Positions 18,558 through 26,636 of a stretch of 52,575 nucleotides of DNA are shown here, one piece after another. The stretch's first letter is position 1, and each line of letters begins with the position of its first letter. Under the pieces are notes generated by a model. The model made no database searches. It was not told the DNA's origin and was given only the letters and a program-made list of their open reading frames with translations. The translations under genes were made by a program, and so were the position numbers. Source of the DNA: Acidobacteriaceae bacterium (lineage in GTDB: Bacteria > Acidobacteriota > Terriglobia > Terriglobales > Acidobacteriaceae); contig JANYBT010000140.1 of NCBI GenBank assembly GCA_025360645.1, positions 1 to 52,575 of the forward strand. The letters run 5' to 3'.

Positions 18558-19310
18558 CTATTTTCGGAATAAGTCTCCGATGGCTTGGACCATCACGTCG
18601 CGGCCCACTTCAGAGATGGAGCGGGTCAACGGGATGTCCTTGGGACAAATCTCCACGCAGTTCTGAGCGTAGCCGCACTCTTGAATGCCGCCATCGCCCA
18701 TCAACGCGGTCAGGCGCTCGCGCTTGAGGGCTGCTCCTGTGGGATGCGCGTTGAACAGCCGCGCCTGCGAGATGGCGGCGGCGCCAACAAAGCCGGTGTC
18801 TTCGTTGAACTGCGGGCAGGCCTCCATGCAGCAGCAACAGGAAATGCAGCGCGACAACGGATAGGCGGCCTCCTGGTCTTCCGGCGTAATGCGAGGACCC
18901 GGCCCGAGATCGTAGGAGCCATCAATCGGCACCCACGCCTTAAGCTTTTTCAAGTTCTCAAAGAGCACGCTGCGATCGACGGAGAGGTCGCGCACTACGG
19001 GAAATTTCGAGAATGGCTCAAGCCGAATGGGCTGATCGAGCTTGTCAACCAGCGCCGAGCAGGCCATGCGCGCCTTGCCGTTGATCAACATGGCACACGA
19101 TCCGCACACTTCTTCCAGACAGTTCGAGTTGTAGGTGATGGGCGTGGTCGGCTTGCCGTCACGAGTGACGGGGTTGGCGGCGATCTCCATCAGAGCCGAA
19201 ATAACGTTCAGGTTGCGCTTGTAGGGGATCTCGAACTCTTCCCAAACCGGCTTGCTGTCGGGGGTGAGCTGGCGCTTGATCTTGATGATGATGGATTTGT
19301 TATTTGCCAT
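18558..19310 (-). CDS. sdhB: Succinate dehydrogenase iron-sulfur subunit
   Basis: 250-residue iron-sulfur protein of succinate dehydrogenase/fumarate reductase, passing electrons from SdhA to the membrane anchor. The [2Fe-2S] ligands lie in NCLEEVCGSCAMLING. The C-terminal ferredoxin-like part has CISCCCCMEACP and CGYAQNCVEICPKDIP for the [4Fe-4S] and [3Fe-4S] centres. The run of four adjacent Cys in CISCCCC is odd: most relatives have Gly at one of these positions. It is the last gene of sdhCAB, 29 bases after sdhA. Membrane-associated, cytoplasmic face. Confidence 0.95.
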   Translation of the reverse strand: MANNKSIIIKIKRQLTPDSKPVWEEFEIPYKRNLNVISALMEIAANPVTRDGKPTTPITYNSNCLEEVCGSCAMLINGKARMACSALVDKLDQPIRLEPFSKFPVVRDLSVDRSVLFENLKKLKAWVPIDGSYDLGPGPRITPEDQEAAYPLSRCISCCCCMEACPQFNEDTGFVGAAAISQARLFNAHPTGAALKRERLTALMGDGGIQECGYAQNCVEICPKDIPLTRSISEVGRDVMVQAIGDLFRK

Positions 19311-19339
19311 TGGTCAGTCCCATTGTTCTTTGCCTCAAC

Positions 19340-21109
19340 TCAATACTTCCTCGGTCTGGGCGGAATCAACGATGCATCCACCGGCTCGAACTCAAATTTC
19401 GGACCATCGGCTGCCGAAGCGAACAACGCTTTCGTGGTCTTCATCCAGTTGGCGTCGTCGCGCTCAGGGAAGTCGGGCTTGTAGTGGGAGCCGCGGGATT
19501 CGTCGCGCATGGCCGCTCCCTGCGCGATCACGCGTGACAACTCCAGCATGTTGTAGAGCTGCCGGGCAAATGCGACCGTCGTATTCGCCCACTGGGTTCG
19601 ATCACTCAAGTTGATGTTGCGGAAGCGCTCCAACAGCTCGACCACCTTGGCGTCCGCCGCCAGGCACTTCTGGTTGTAGCGAATGACAGTGCAGTTGGCG
19701 GTCATCACTTCGCCCAGTTCGCGCCACAGCAGGAACGGGTTTTCCTTGCCATCGGCGCGCATCAGGCTGGCGTTGATTTCCTGCTGGCGCCTGCACTCGG
19801 CCTCGAAATGGCCATTGCCGGGCGCGGCTTGCAGGTTCTTGGCATAGAGCATCGCCGCCGGCCCTGAGATAAATCCGCCGTAGATGCACGAGACCAGCGA
19901 ATTCGCGCCCAAGCGGTTGGCCCCGTGGTACTGATACTCGGCTTCGCCCGCTGCGTAAATCCCCGCAATATTGGTGGACTGCTTGTAATCCACCCACATG
20001 CCGCCCATGGTGTAGTGCATGCCGGGAAAAATCTTCATGGGAACATCGCGCGGATCGTCGCCCACGAACTTTTCGTAAATTTCCAGAATCCCTTCGAGCT
20101 TGCGGTCGAGCACTTTGCGGTCAATGTGGGTCAGGTCGAGATAGACCATTGGCTTGCCGTCAATGCCAAGGTTGTACTCGTACACCACTTTGAAGATGGC
20201 ACGGGTTGCAACATCGCGCGGCACCAGGTTGCCATACTTCGGGTACCACTCTTCCAGAAAATACCAGCGCTCGCTGTCGGGGATGCTCTTGGGATCGCGA
20301 GTGTCGTTGGCAGTCTTGGGGACCCAGACGCGACCGCCTTCGCCGCGTGCCGACTCCGACATCAGGCGCAGCTTGTCTTCGCCGGGAATCGACGTGGGAT
20401 GCACCTGAATAAACTCGCCGTTGGCGTAGTAGCAGCCCTGCTGGTACAGCGCCGATTGGGCCGAGCCGGTACAGACCACGGAGTTGGTGGATTTTCCGAA
20501 AATCGCCCCGATTCCGCCGGTCGCGAGAATGATGGCATCGGCAGGGAAGGTGCGGATTTCCATCGTCCACAAATCCATGGCGCAAATTCCGCGGCAAACC
20601 TGATTGCCATCGAGCACTGCGGAAAGAAATTCCCAGTGCTCATATTTCTTGACCTTGCCCTCGGATTCATAGCGGCGCACTTGCTCATCGAGCGCGTAGA
20701 GAAGCTGCTGCCCGGTGGTGGCGCCCGCGAACGCGGTGCGGTTGTACAGCGTGCCGCCAAAGCGGCGGAAGTCGAGCAGTCCTTCGGGAGTGCGATTGAA
20801 GGTCACGCCCATGCGATCCAGTAGATCGATAATTGCCGGCGCCGCTTCGCACATCGCCTTCACCGGCGGCTGATTGGCCAGGAAGTCTCCGCCATAGACG
20901 GTGTCGTCAAAATGCTGCCAGGTGGAATCGCCTTCGCCCTTCAGATTTTTGGCCGCGTTGATTCCGCCCTGGGCGCACACCGAATGCGATCGCTTGACCG
21001 GGACAATGGAAAACAAATCCACCTCTCCGCCCATTTCCGCGATCTTGATGACGGCGGCCAGCCCCGCCAGCCCGCCGCCGATTACGATGATCCTTGGATT
21101 TGATGCCAT
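19340..21109 (-). CDS. sdhA: Succinate dehydrogenase flavoprotein subunit
   Basis: 589-residue catalytic subunit oxidising succinate to fumarate. The FAD dinucleotide motif IVIGGGLAGLAAV is at the N-terminus. The His that carries covalent FAD lies in SHSVCAQGGINA. The substrate-site segment HPTSIPGEDKLRLMSESARG and the later HYTMGGMWVDY and HGANRLGANSL are as expected. The arrangement and length match the Bacillus/epsilonproteobacterial type rather than the E. coli type. It lies between sdhC and sdhB in one operon. The ATG start is unambiguous (MASNPRIIVIGGG). Confidence 0.97.
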   Translation of the reverse strand: MASNPRIIVIGGGLAGLAAVIKIAEMGGEVDLFSIVPVKRSHSVCAQGGINAAKNLKGEGDSTWQHFDDTVYGGDFLANQPPVKAMCEAAPAIIDLLDRMGVTFNRTPEGLLDFRRFGGTLYNRTAFAGATTGQQLLYALDEQVRRYESEGKVKKYEHWEFLSAVLDGNQVCRGICAMDLWTMEIRTFPADAIILATGGIGAIFGKSTNSVVCTGSAQSALYQQGCYYANGEFIQVHPTSIPGEDKLRLMSESARGEGGRVWVPKTANDTRDPKSIPDSERWYFLEEWYPKYGNLVPRDVATRAIFKVVYEYNLGIDGKPMVYLDLTHIDRKVLDRKLEGILEIYEKFVGDDPRDVPMKIFPGMHYTMGGMWVDYKQSTNIAGIYAAGEAEYQYHGANRLGANSLVSCIYGGFISGPAAMLYAKNLQAAPGNGHFEAECRRQQEINASLMRADGKENPFLLWRELGEVMTANCTVIRYNQKCLAADAKVVELLERFRNINLSDRTQWANTTVAFARQLYNMLELSRVIAQGAAMRDESRGSHYKPDFPERDDANWMKTTKALFASAADGPKFEFEPVDASLIPPRPRKY

Positions 21110-21162
21110 GCGTTTAGAAATCCGATCTGCCGGGCCACAGACCCGGTCGCTACTTCATGTCG

Positions 21163-21885
21163 CTACTTCATTACGATACTTTCCGAGACCCCGGTGTCCA
21201 GCGGTAGTCGCGGAGCCTTCAGGAACCCGTACATGCTGACTGCGCCGATGGAAACCAGTCCCAGCGCCAGCGCCAGACAAACGTATCCAAAGCGGCGGCG
21301 CGCAGTTTCTCCGGTGGTGATGCCCCATTTGGCCGCGAACAGCCACAGCCCATAGCTGAAGTGCCAGGAGGCCGCGATGATTCCGGCCGCGTAGAACGCG
21401 ATCATCCAGGGGTGCTGAAATTCTCCCTGCACTTTGGCGAAGGCCTGCATCGGATGGTCTGGCAGATGGACCCCGGTGAAGCGCAAGTAATACGTGTGCT
21501 GCGCCATGTAGGCGAAGGCGATGATGCCAGTCCAGCGCTGCGAGGTGTACAGCCAGTTGCCGCTCCAGGGGTACTCGGCGATATTGCTGTCACCCCGGTA
21601 CCAGATGTAGATCCCATAGAGGCCGTGGTAAAGAATCGGAATCCAGATGCCGAACAGTTCGAGTCCGACCACAAACGGCAGACTATTGAGAAACGCCACC
21701 TGCTTCCCGTAGGCCTCGGCCCCCTTGAATGCCTCGGCATTGGAAATGAAGTGTTCGAGAAGGAAGAGACCGATGGGGACGATGCCGCTCAGCGAGTGCA
21801 AACGGCGCAAGAGGAACGACGTGCCTTCTCCGGCGCGAAGCGGAGCTACCCCAGGTTTAATTGCCGGAGCTGCGGATGACGCCAC
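21163..21885 (-). CDS. sdhC: Succinate dehydrogenase cytochrome b558 anchor subunit
   Basis: 240-residue membrane anchor binding heme b and quinone, of the single-polypeptide b558 type, so no sdhD is expected. Five hydrophobic segments are visible, starting SFLLRRLHSLSGIVPIGLFL and ending ALALGLVSIGAVSMYGFL. Candidate heme His residues lie in RLHSLSG, LLEHFIS, LYHGLYG, MAQHTYY and SWHFSYG. The start is set at GTG 21885 because AAGGAG lies 7 bases upstream and the residues after it (ASSAAPAIKPG) suit a cytoplasmic N-terminus; the ATG at 21981 would add 32 residues. First gene of sdhCAB. Confidence 0.9.
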   Translation of the reverse strand: MASSAAPAIKPGVAPLRAGEGTSFLLRRLHSLSGIVPIGLFLLEHFISNAEAFKGAEAYGKQVAFLNSLPFVVGLELFGIWIPILYHGLYGIYIWYRGDSNIAEYPWSGNWLYTSQRWTGIIAFAYMAQHTYYLRFTGVHLPDHPMQAFAKVQGEFQHPWMIAFYAAGIIAASWHFSYGLWLFAAKWGITTGETARRRFGYVCLALALGLVSIGAVSMYGFLKAPRLPLDTGVSESIVMK

Positions 21886-22052
21886 GAGACCGCTCCTTCT
21901 GACTTTCAGAGTGACAACGCAACCAATGATTATGTCGGCGCGAGCCAATGAAGTCAAGAAACGCGGACCAATCTTCGTCACCGCTTGGAGCGAAAGGAAA
22001 CAAACCAGGGTAGGAGGGTTGACGATCGGAAAATCGCGGTTGTCAAGGCGAA

Positions 22053-22679
22053 TTACATGCCGGGAGCGGAGTTAAACAACCACTCCAGAGCGTCACGAAA
22101 CGCCGCGCCCCGATGGCTGTAGCGCGCTTTCTCCTCCGCACTGAGTTCCGCAAATGTTTTATGAATGGCAGGAAAGTAAAACAGGGGATCGTATCCGAAC
22201 CCGTGGCTTCCGCGTGGCGCGTTGAGAATCATGCCTTCCGCACTGCCGCGAAAAGTGGCCAGGGGTATGCCATCGCGGGCGGCGGCCATCACGCAGACAA
22301 ATCGCCCCGTGCGTTGCTCGATCGGGACTGCGGCCAACTCGCTCAGCAAACGCGCGTTGTTGTCTTCGTCGTCGGTATTGGCGACTGCCAGGTGCGGTTG
22401 AGCGGCGGCATACCGCGCGGAATGCACTCCGGGTGCGCCGCCGAGCGCATCCACTTCCAGACCAGAGTCATCCGCCAGAACCACCTCGCCCGGCGCAAAG
22501 CGGCTGTAGTATTGCGCTTTCTTCTCGGCATTGGCCTCGAAGCTCTGGCCGTCTTCGACAGCCAAAGGAATATCTGCGAAACCGGGGATGCCCGCGATCT
22601 CAATCCCATGGGTCTTGGCTGCTCCGGCGAAGTCGCGCAGCTTGCCGGAATTGGAGGTAGCGATCAGGACTCTAAGCAT
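22053..22679 (-). CDS. rdgB: dITP/XTP pyrophosphatase (RdgB/HAM1)
   Basis: 208-residue house-cleaning nucleotide pyrophosphatase that hydrolyses noncanonical purine triphosphates (dITP, XTP) to monophosphates. Family motifs are all present: the N-terminal IATSNSGKLRDF, the metal-binding VLADDSGLEVDALGGAPG, and the base-recognition HGFGYDPLFYF, with SHRGAAFRDAL at the C-terminus. Length is typical. It follows the thioesterase gene by 30 bases on the same strand, probably as one transcript. The ATG start agrees with the family. Confidence 0.96.
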   Translation of the reverse strand: MLRVLIATSNSGKLRDFAGAAKTHGIEIAGIPGFADIPLAVEDGQSFEANAEKKAQYYSRFAPGEVVLADDSGLEVDALGGAPGVHSARYAAAQPHLAVANTDDEDNNARLLSELAAVPIEQRTGRFVCVMAAARDGIPLATFRGSAEGMILNAPRGSHGFGYDPLFYFPAIHKTFAELSAEEKARYSHRGAAFRDALEWLFNSAPGM

Positions 22680-22709
22680 GAGGGTAGGCCGGGCGCCAGA
22701 CGTCTTCCA

Positions 22710-23180
22710 TTAGCGGTCCACAAACTTGGCGAACATCCGGTGGGGATCAATGGCGATGAACAAGCCCTGGCTGCGCGCCAGGGGTTCGCCCTTCTGGTTT
22801 AGAATCTCGGCCATGTTGATGTGCTTGCGGCCGCGGACCCGCACCTCGCGCGACTCCACCCGCAGCGCCTGGTTGAGCGGTACCGGCTTCAGGTAGTCCA
22901 CTGTGATCTGCGAGGTCAGCGCCACCACGTGCCGCAGCTTGTTCACTTTGCCCATGGCCTCGTCCAGAATGGTCGCGATGATGCCGCCATGACAGTGCCC
23001 GGGAGGGCCTGTATAGCGCTTGCCCAGCCGAAAGCGGCACACAAAGCAATCGCGTTCTTTATCGTAGGTAAAGCGCAGTCGCATTCCCTCGGAATTGTTT
23101 TTGCCGCAAGCAAAACAGTAGTTCTTTTGCAGGCGAACGTAGCGGGTGTCGTGACCGGAGGCTGATTTGGCTTTTGGCAT
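22710..23180 (-). CDS. Hot-dog fold thioesterase (PaaI-like)
   Basis: 156-residue acyl-CoA thioesterase-like protein. The hot-dog signature HGGIIATILDEAMGKVNKLR lies in the middle, followed by the strands TSQITVDYLKPVPLNQALRV and REVRVRGRKHINMAEIL. The N-terminus adds a CFACGKNNSEGMRLRF segment, the short Cys pair seen in a subgroup of these proteins. The substrate is unknown. It precedes rdgB. Start ATG 23180 gives MPKAKSASGHD; no strong Shine-Dalgarno is visible, so the exact start is less sure than the family. The gap in front of it contains a minus-strand terminator hairpin. Confidence 0.85.
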   Translation of the reverse strand: MPKAKSASGHDTRYVRLQKNYCFACGKNNSEGMRLRFTYDKERDCFVCRFRLGKRYTGPPGHCHGGIIATILDEAMGKVNKLRHVVALTSQITVDYLKPVPLNQALRVESREVRVRGRKHINMAEILNQKGEPLARSQGLFIAIDPHRMFAKFVDR

Positions 23181-23240
23181 GGGACGAACCCGATTCTATC
23201 GTGGGAATGGGAGTGGGGCGAGCCGGGAACTTCGGGCAAC

Positions 23241-23276
23241 GAAAAAAATGCCCGCGATCCTTGCGGATCGCGGGGC
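23241..23276 (-). terminator. Minus-strand terminator with no gene in front of it
   Basis: A 10-bp perfect stem CCCGCGATCC / GGATCGCGGG with a TTGC loop (23251-23274) is followed on the minus strand by a T7 run (complement of 23242-23248). No minus-strand gene ends here; the thioesterase gene starts 61 bases further on. It may end an unannotated RNA or act as an attenuator for the thioesterase-rdgB transcript. Confidence 0.7.
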
Positions 23277-23655
23277 AAATCTGAACAGCCCTCCCCAGAA
23301 CTGCTCCGGGAAAGAATACGACCGGAACCCGCGTGGGTAAATACCCTCTCAGTGGGGGACAAATGGCACTTTTTAGCCACCGGAGAGCCGAAAATAACAC
23401 TTGTCCATAGTCCAAATTGTTGTTATAGTTCGGACACTCACATTTCGGATGTTCGAGACGATTCGTGATTGTGAGACGGTAATGAAGAGAGGGTGGCCGC
23501 CCTCAATTTCTTCAGGATACCAACTGCCGGACAGGCCAACTGGCGCAACTCTCTACCTTTAGAGTGCATAGTTTTGCACCATAGGGGTCAGTCGCACGGC
23601 ACGCGTATCTTTGTAAGCTATTGATTACAAATGATATATGTGTCAACCCTGGGTG

Positions 23656-23671
23656 TGGCTGAAGGATTGCT
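23656..23671 (+). promoter_or_regulatory. Sigma-54 (-24/-12) promoter of the PEP-CTERM gene
   Basis: TGGCTGAAGGATTGCT matches the sigma-54 consensus TGGCAC-N5-TTGCW with the invariant GG at 23657-23658 and GC at 23669-23670, exactly 12 bases apart. Transcription would start near 23682, leaving a 5' leader of about 93 bases before the PEP-CTERM start. PEP-CTERM genes are known in other bacteria to be controlled by sigma-54 with the PrsK/PrsR two-component system. Confidence 0.72.
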
Positions 23672-23774
23672 TTAGCATTGGTGGGCGTGTGTATCTGCAC
23701 TGCGGTTCCCGGTATGGGGATCGAAAACTGAAACTTCGGATGTTCAGCGCGAGAATTTGGTTCAGGAGGGTAGT

Positions 23775-24371
23775 ATGAGGCGAGTAGTATTGCTTGTGCT
23801 GTTGGCACTAGCGGTTCCTATGCTAGCAAGCGCCAGCAGCTTTGACATCACTAACCTGGGAGGTAGCCTTACCGGGAGCTCGAGCGGGCTCACCGTGGGA
23901 AGCTCCACCATGATCCAGTACGGCGGGATTATCGGAAGCAACTTGGGAAGCGTCGGCTTCACCACAGGGGCTCTGACGTCCGGCAGTCTGGCAATGGGCG
24001 GATCTTTCGCGGCAGGCGGCTCCTTCACCATCAGCGGCTGCGGTTGCAGCGGAGTGCCTTCGGGAACGATCTTCACCGGAAGCTTTGACGGTCCAGTGAC
24101 TTGGCAGTTGGTTACCTTGGCGGATGGAACCCATAACTACATTCTTACGGGCACCATCAGCGGCACTTGGTACACCGGTGCTACAGTTGCGGGAGCGGTC
24201 ACCCAGCTCACCATCAACACTGGAAAGGGCTTTTTCAACGGCTCGACCGGCATTTCCAGCGGCGACATCGCCATCAACGGAGTCGTGCCTGAACCGGGCA
24301 CCCTCGGTTTGCTGGGAACTGGACTGGCAGGTATTGCCGGACTGGTTCGTCGGAAGCTGAAAGTTAGCTAG
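23775..24371 (+). CDS. PEP-CTERM sorting domain protein
   Basis: 198-residue exported protein. A signal peptide (MRRVVLLVLLALAVPMLASA) is followed by a Gly/Ser/Thr-rich, beta-prone body with one Cys pair (SGCGCSG). The C-terminus is a textbook PEP-CTERM sorting signal: VPEPGTLGLLGTG, a short hydrophobic span and the basic RRKLK. Such proteins are processed by exosortase (EpsH/XrtA) and sorted to the surface or exopolysaccharide. Start ATG 23775 has GGAGG 5 bases upstream. The promoter is of the sigma-54 type. The body has no recognised domain. The gene stands alone between two gaps, with its own terminator. Confidence 0.92.
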   Translation: MRRVVLLVLLALAVPMLASASSFDITNLGGSLTGSSSGLTVGSSTMIQYGGIIGSNLGSVGFTTGALTSGSLAMGGSFAAGGSFTISGCGCSGVPSGTIFTGSFDGPVTWQLVTLADGTHNYILTGTISGTWYTGATVAGAVTQLTINTGKGFFNGSTGISSGDIAINGVVPEPGTLGLLGTGLAGIAGLVRRKLKVS

Positions 24372-24391
24372 CTTTTTTCGAAAAAGGCAGA

Positions 24392-24420
24392 AGCCCCGCC
24401 GCTCGGCGGGGCTTTTCCTT
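24392..24420 (+). terminator. Rho-independent terminator of the PEP-CTERM gene
   Basis: AAGCCCCGCC / GGCGGGGCTT stem with a GCTC loop (24392-24415), followed by TTCCTTT. It lies 20 bases after the stop. A small AT-rich dyad CTTTTTTCGAAAAAG just before it may add termination from the other side. Confidence 0.88.
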
Positions 24421-24460
24421 TGTCCCCGACTTCTTTCTTCCTTCCTTCCTTCCAGGGCCT

Positions 24461-24516
24461 AAAAAAACCGGGAGCCCTGGACTCGCCCCGTCTCTGGCAA
24501 GTCCGGTCTCCCGGTT
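24461..24516 (-). terminator. Long minus-strand terminator-like hairpin without an upstream gene
   Basis: AACCGGGAG (24466-24474) pairs with CTCCCGGTT (24508-24516); a second block TGGACT / AGTCC inside extends the stem. On the minus strand it is followed by a T7 run (complement of 24461-24467). No minus-strand coding gene lies between here and pdxS. Confidence 0.65.
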
Positions 24517-24745
24517 GGTCTGTTCCAGCTCGATGGGCTTCCTCTAGCTCACCCCGGTCGCGATCAGTTTTCACTTGCGTTAATTTTTATCCGCACGGAC
24601 TGACGATTCCTCAACTCTCCCGATTTACCGACCTGGCAGAACCTGCGCAATCCCGCGCGCCGATGTAAACTAATCTTTCAGGGCGAAGGTTGCAATAGCC
24701 GTAACCATCGGCCTACTTTTTCACGAAACAGAAAAGAGCCTTGTT

Positions 24746-25666
24746 ATGTCACAGAATAATGGGAGTTCCAGCAGCCTTCGTCTAAAAACCGGGTTGGCGG
24801 AAATGCTGAAGGGCGGGGTCATCATGGATGTCACCAACGCCGAGCAAGCTGAGATTGCCGAAAAGGCGGGCGCCGTGGCTGTGATGGCGCTGGAGCGGGT
24901 TCCGGCCCAGATTCGCGCCGAGGGCGGGGTGGCCCGTATGGCGTCGCCCAAGAAGATTCGCGAGATCATGGCAACCGTCTCCATTCCAGTTATGGCGAAG
25001 TGCCGCATCGGACATTTTGCCGAAGCCCAGATATTGCAGGAACTCGGCGTGGACTACATTGACGAGTCGGAAGTCCTGACCCCCGCCGATGAAGCCCACC
25101 ATGTGGATAAGCATGCCTTCAAGACTCCATTTGTGTGCGGCGCCCGCAATCTGGGCGAGGCCCTGCGCCGCATCGCCGAAGGCGCCTGCTTGATCCGCAC
25201 CAAGGGCGAGGCTGGTACGGGCGACGTTGTGCATGCGGTAAAGCACATGCGCCAGATTGTGAGTGAGATGCGCGGACTCACCATCCTCAGCGAGCAGGAG
25301 TTGTACGCTCGCGCCAAAGACCTGCAGGCGCCTTATGAGTTGGTCAGCATGGTCGCGAGGGCAGGGAAGTTGCCGGTGCCCAATTTCTCGGCTGGAGGAA
25401 TTGCTACGCCAGCCGACGCAGCGCTGGTGATGCAACTCGGGGCCGAGGCCGTTTTCGTGGGCTCAGGCATCTTCATGACAGACTCAAGCACATTTGCGGA
25501 ACCCGCGGAAGCCGCCAAACGCGCTAAGGCCATAGTTCTCGCCGCCACTCACTTCCGCGATCCCAAAGTCCTGCTCGAAGTCAGTGCAGACCTTGCGGGG
25601 GCAATGAAGGGACTGGCCGTCGCCGGTCTGGACGAAGCGCACTTGCTGCAAACACGGGGATGGTAG
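24746..25666 (+). CDS. pdxS: Pyridoxal 5'-phosphate synthase subunit PdxS
   Basis: 306-residue synthase subunit of the DXP-independent vitamin B6 pathway, forming PLP from ribose 5-phosphate, glyceraldehyde 3-phosphate and ammonia. The TIM-barrel signatures include [20 protein letters not shown] with D28, [20 protein letters not shown], and the Schiff-base Lys K85 in [10 protein letters not shown]; the second Lys lies in [11 protein letters not shown]. Length and motifs are fully conserved. Its ammonia-supplying partner PdxT is normally adjacent, but here a broken DUF2971 gene and spacer of 970 bases separate them. The ATG start is well supported. Confidence 0.97.
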   Translation: MSQNNGSSSSLRLKTGLAEMLKGGVIMDVTNAEQAEIAEKAGAVAVMALERVPAQIRAEGGVARMASPKKIREIMATVSIPVMAKCRIGHFAEAQILQELGVDYIDESEVLTPADEAHHVDKHAFKTPFVCGARNLGEALRRIAEGACLIRTKGEAGTGDVVHAVKHMRQIVSEMRGLTILSEQELYARAKDLQAPYELVSMVARAGKLPVPNFSAGGIATPADAALVMQLGAEAVFVGSGIFMTDSSTFAEPAEAAKRAKAIVLAATHFRDPKVLLEVSADLAGAMKGLAVAGLDEAHLLQTRGW

Positions 25667-25742
25667 CAGGAGACTATGAAGCGCATACTCGCGTCATTGA
25701 CCGTCGGCTTGACCGCGCGAGTCCTCAACCCAGCCACAGACC

Positions 25743-26552
25743 ATGACTTCCACAGAGGCCTCATTCGGTGAGTCCGCGGCGACGCCAACACCGGTCGAGG
25801 CTAGCCAGAGTCGCTTCTACAAGTACCGGGAATTCACAGGCAAAAGACAACAGTGGCTCAGGCAGATCATTCTCGAACATTGATTATATCTCCCGAAGCT
25901 GGACGAATTGAATGATCCAACTGACGGAAGACCGAAGCTCGCGCGCCAGTCGGAGGAATAGTTGTTTGCGTTTCTGTACAAGAGTTTTCTGCGTCGCAAT
26001 CCGCACCTGACAGTCGATGAGCAGGAACGCGAAGCTGCAATTCTTCTGTCCAACATCGGACTCCATGGTGCGGAGGCCCTGATGAGGCGCCTCGTGAAGT
26101 CGCTAAATATCGAGCTTGCTGACTGGCGCATATATTCACTTTCCAAGCGATACGACAGGCTCAATTTGTGGGCGAAGTATGCCGGCAATCACAGCGGCTA
26201 TTGCTTGGAGTTCGCTAATGCTGGTTCGTTTTTCAGCTGTGCGAAAGAAGTGAGCTACGGAAACTCTGTGGAGATGGATATTGCTAACCGCGAACATCTA
26301 AATGGCTATTGGTTCTTCTGCAAGGGCGAAGAGTGGAGCAACGAGGAGGAGGTAAGGATCCTCATTGCGCGTCGCTCGGATCCTTTTCTGCCGATCGATC
26401 CGTCTTGGCTAACTCGCGTTATCCTAGGTTCGAAGATGCCGCAGTCTCATCGAGATCAGATCCGGGAGTTGGCTCGACAACGTTCGCCAGAATTGAGAGT
26501 CGCCGAAGCATCCTACGACGATCTGGATCAGATTCTCCGGATTGAAGACTGA
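25743..26552 (+). pseudogene. DUF2971 gene interrupted by two in-frame stops
   Basis: One continuous frame of about 270 codons encodes a DUF2971-type protein but is broken by TGA at 25881-25883 and TAG at 25959-25961, with no frameshift. Before the first stop comes SRFYKYREFTGKRQQWL, between the stops LYLPKLDELNDPTDG (the family NDPxD box), and after the second stop the rest of the domain, including LWAKYAGNHSGYCLEFA and WSNEEEVRILIARR. The piece after 25962 could still start at TTG but would lack the N-terminal box. Function of the family is unknown; members are common in accessory regions. Codon use looks less GC-biased than in neighbours. Sequencing error is possible but would have to hit twice. 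Confidence 0.82.
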
Positions 26553-26636
26553 CGGCTGGAATGGAGCAGATCGATCGCATCACTGCCCCCCGGGGTGCCC
26601 CTCTTCGCCCGCCGCATCCGGTAAAATCAACCTAGC

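Larger units (their letters stand above)
23181..23774 (+). other. 594-base intergenic region with regulatory signals
   Basis: No credible gene in either strand. It holds a minus-strand terminator-like hairpin (23241-23276), a 12-base palindrome GGGTAAATACCC (23335-23346), a short inverted repeat TGGC/GCCA (23364-23379), a dyad GTGCA/TGCAC (23564-23579), a direct repeat TTCGGATGTTC (23444-23454 and 23735-23745) and a sigma-54 promoter (23656-23671). Confidence 0.6.
24372..24745 (+). other. 374-base intergenic region before pdxS
   Basis: Contains the PEP-CTERM terminator, a pyrimidine run with repeated TTCC units (about 24430-24454), and a large minus-strand hairpin (24461-24516). The rest (24517-24745) shows no gene and no clear promoter in my reading. 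Confidence 0.5.

Noticed and set aside
19925-20824. 299-codon plus-strand frame over sdhA
   Set aside because: Shadow of sdhA.
23330-23370. CTGAGAGGGTA on the minus strand as a TPP riboswitch core
   Set aside because: The required ACCTGA and the remaining conserved helices are missing.
23364-23378. TGGCACTTTTTAGCC as a sigma-54 promoter
   Set aside because: The GG to GC distance is one base short of the strict sigma-54 spacing; the element at 23656 fits better.
24430-24454. TTCC-rich pyrimidine run as a phase-variable repeat
   Set aside because: Too few exact units, outside any reading frame and far from a -10 element; kept only as a local feature of the gap.
25674-25769. 31-codon ORF after pdxS
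   Set aside because: Short, no ribosome-binding site to speak of, overlaps the DUF2971 start and encodes no recognisable peptide.
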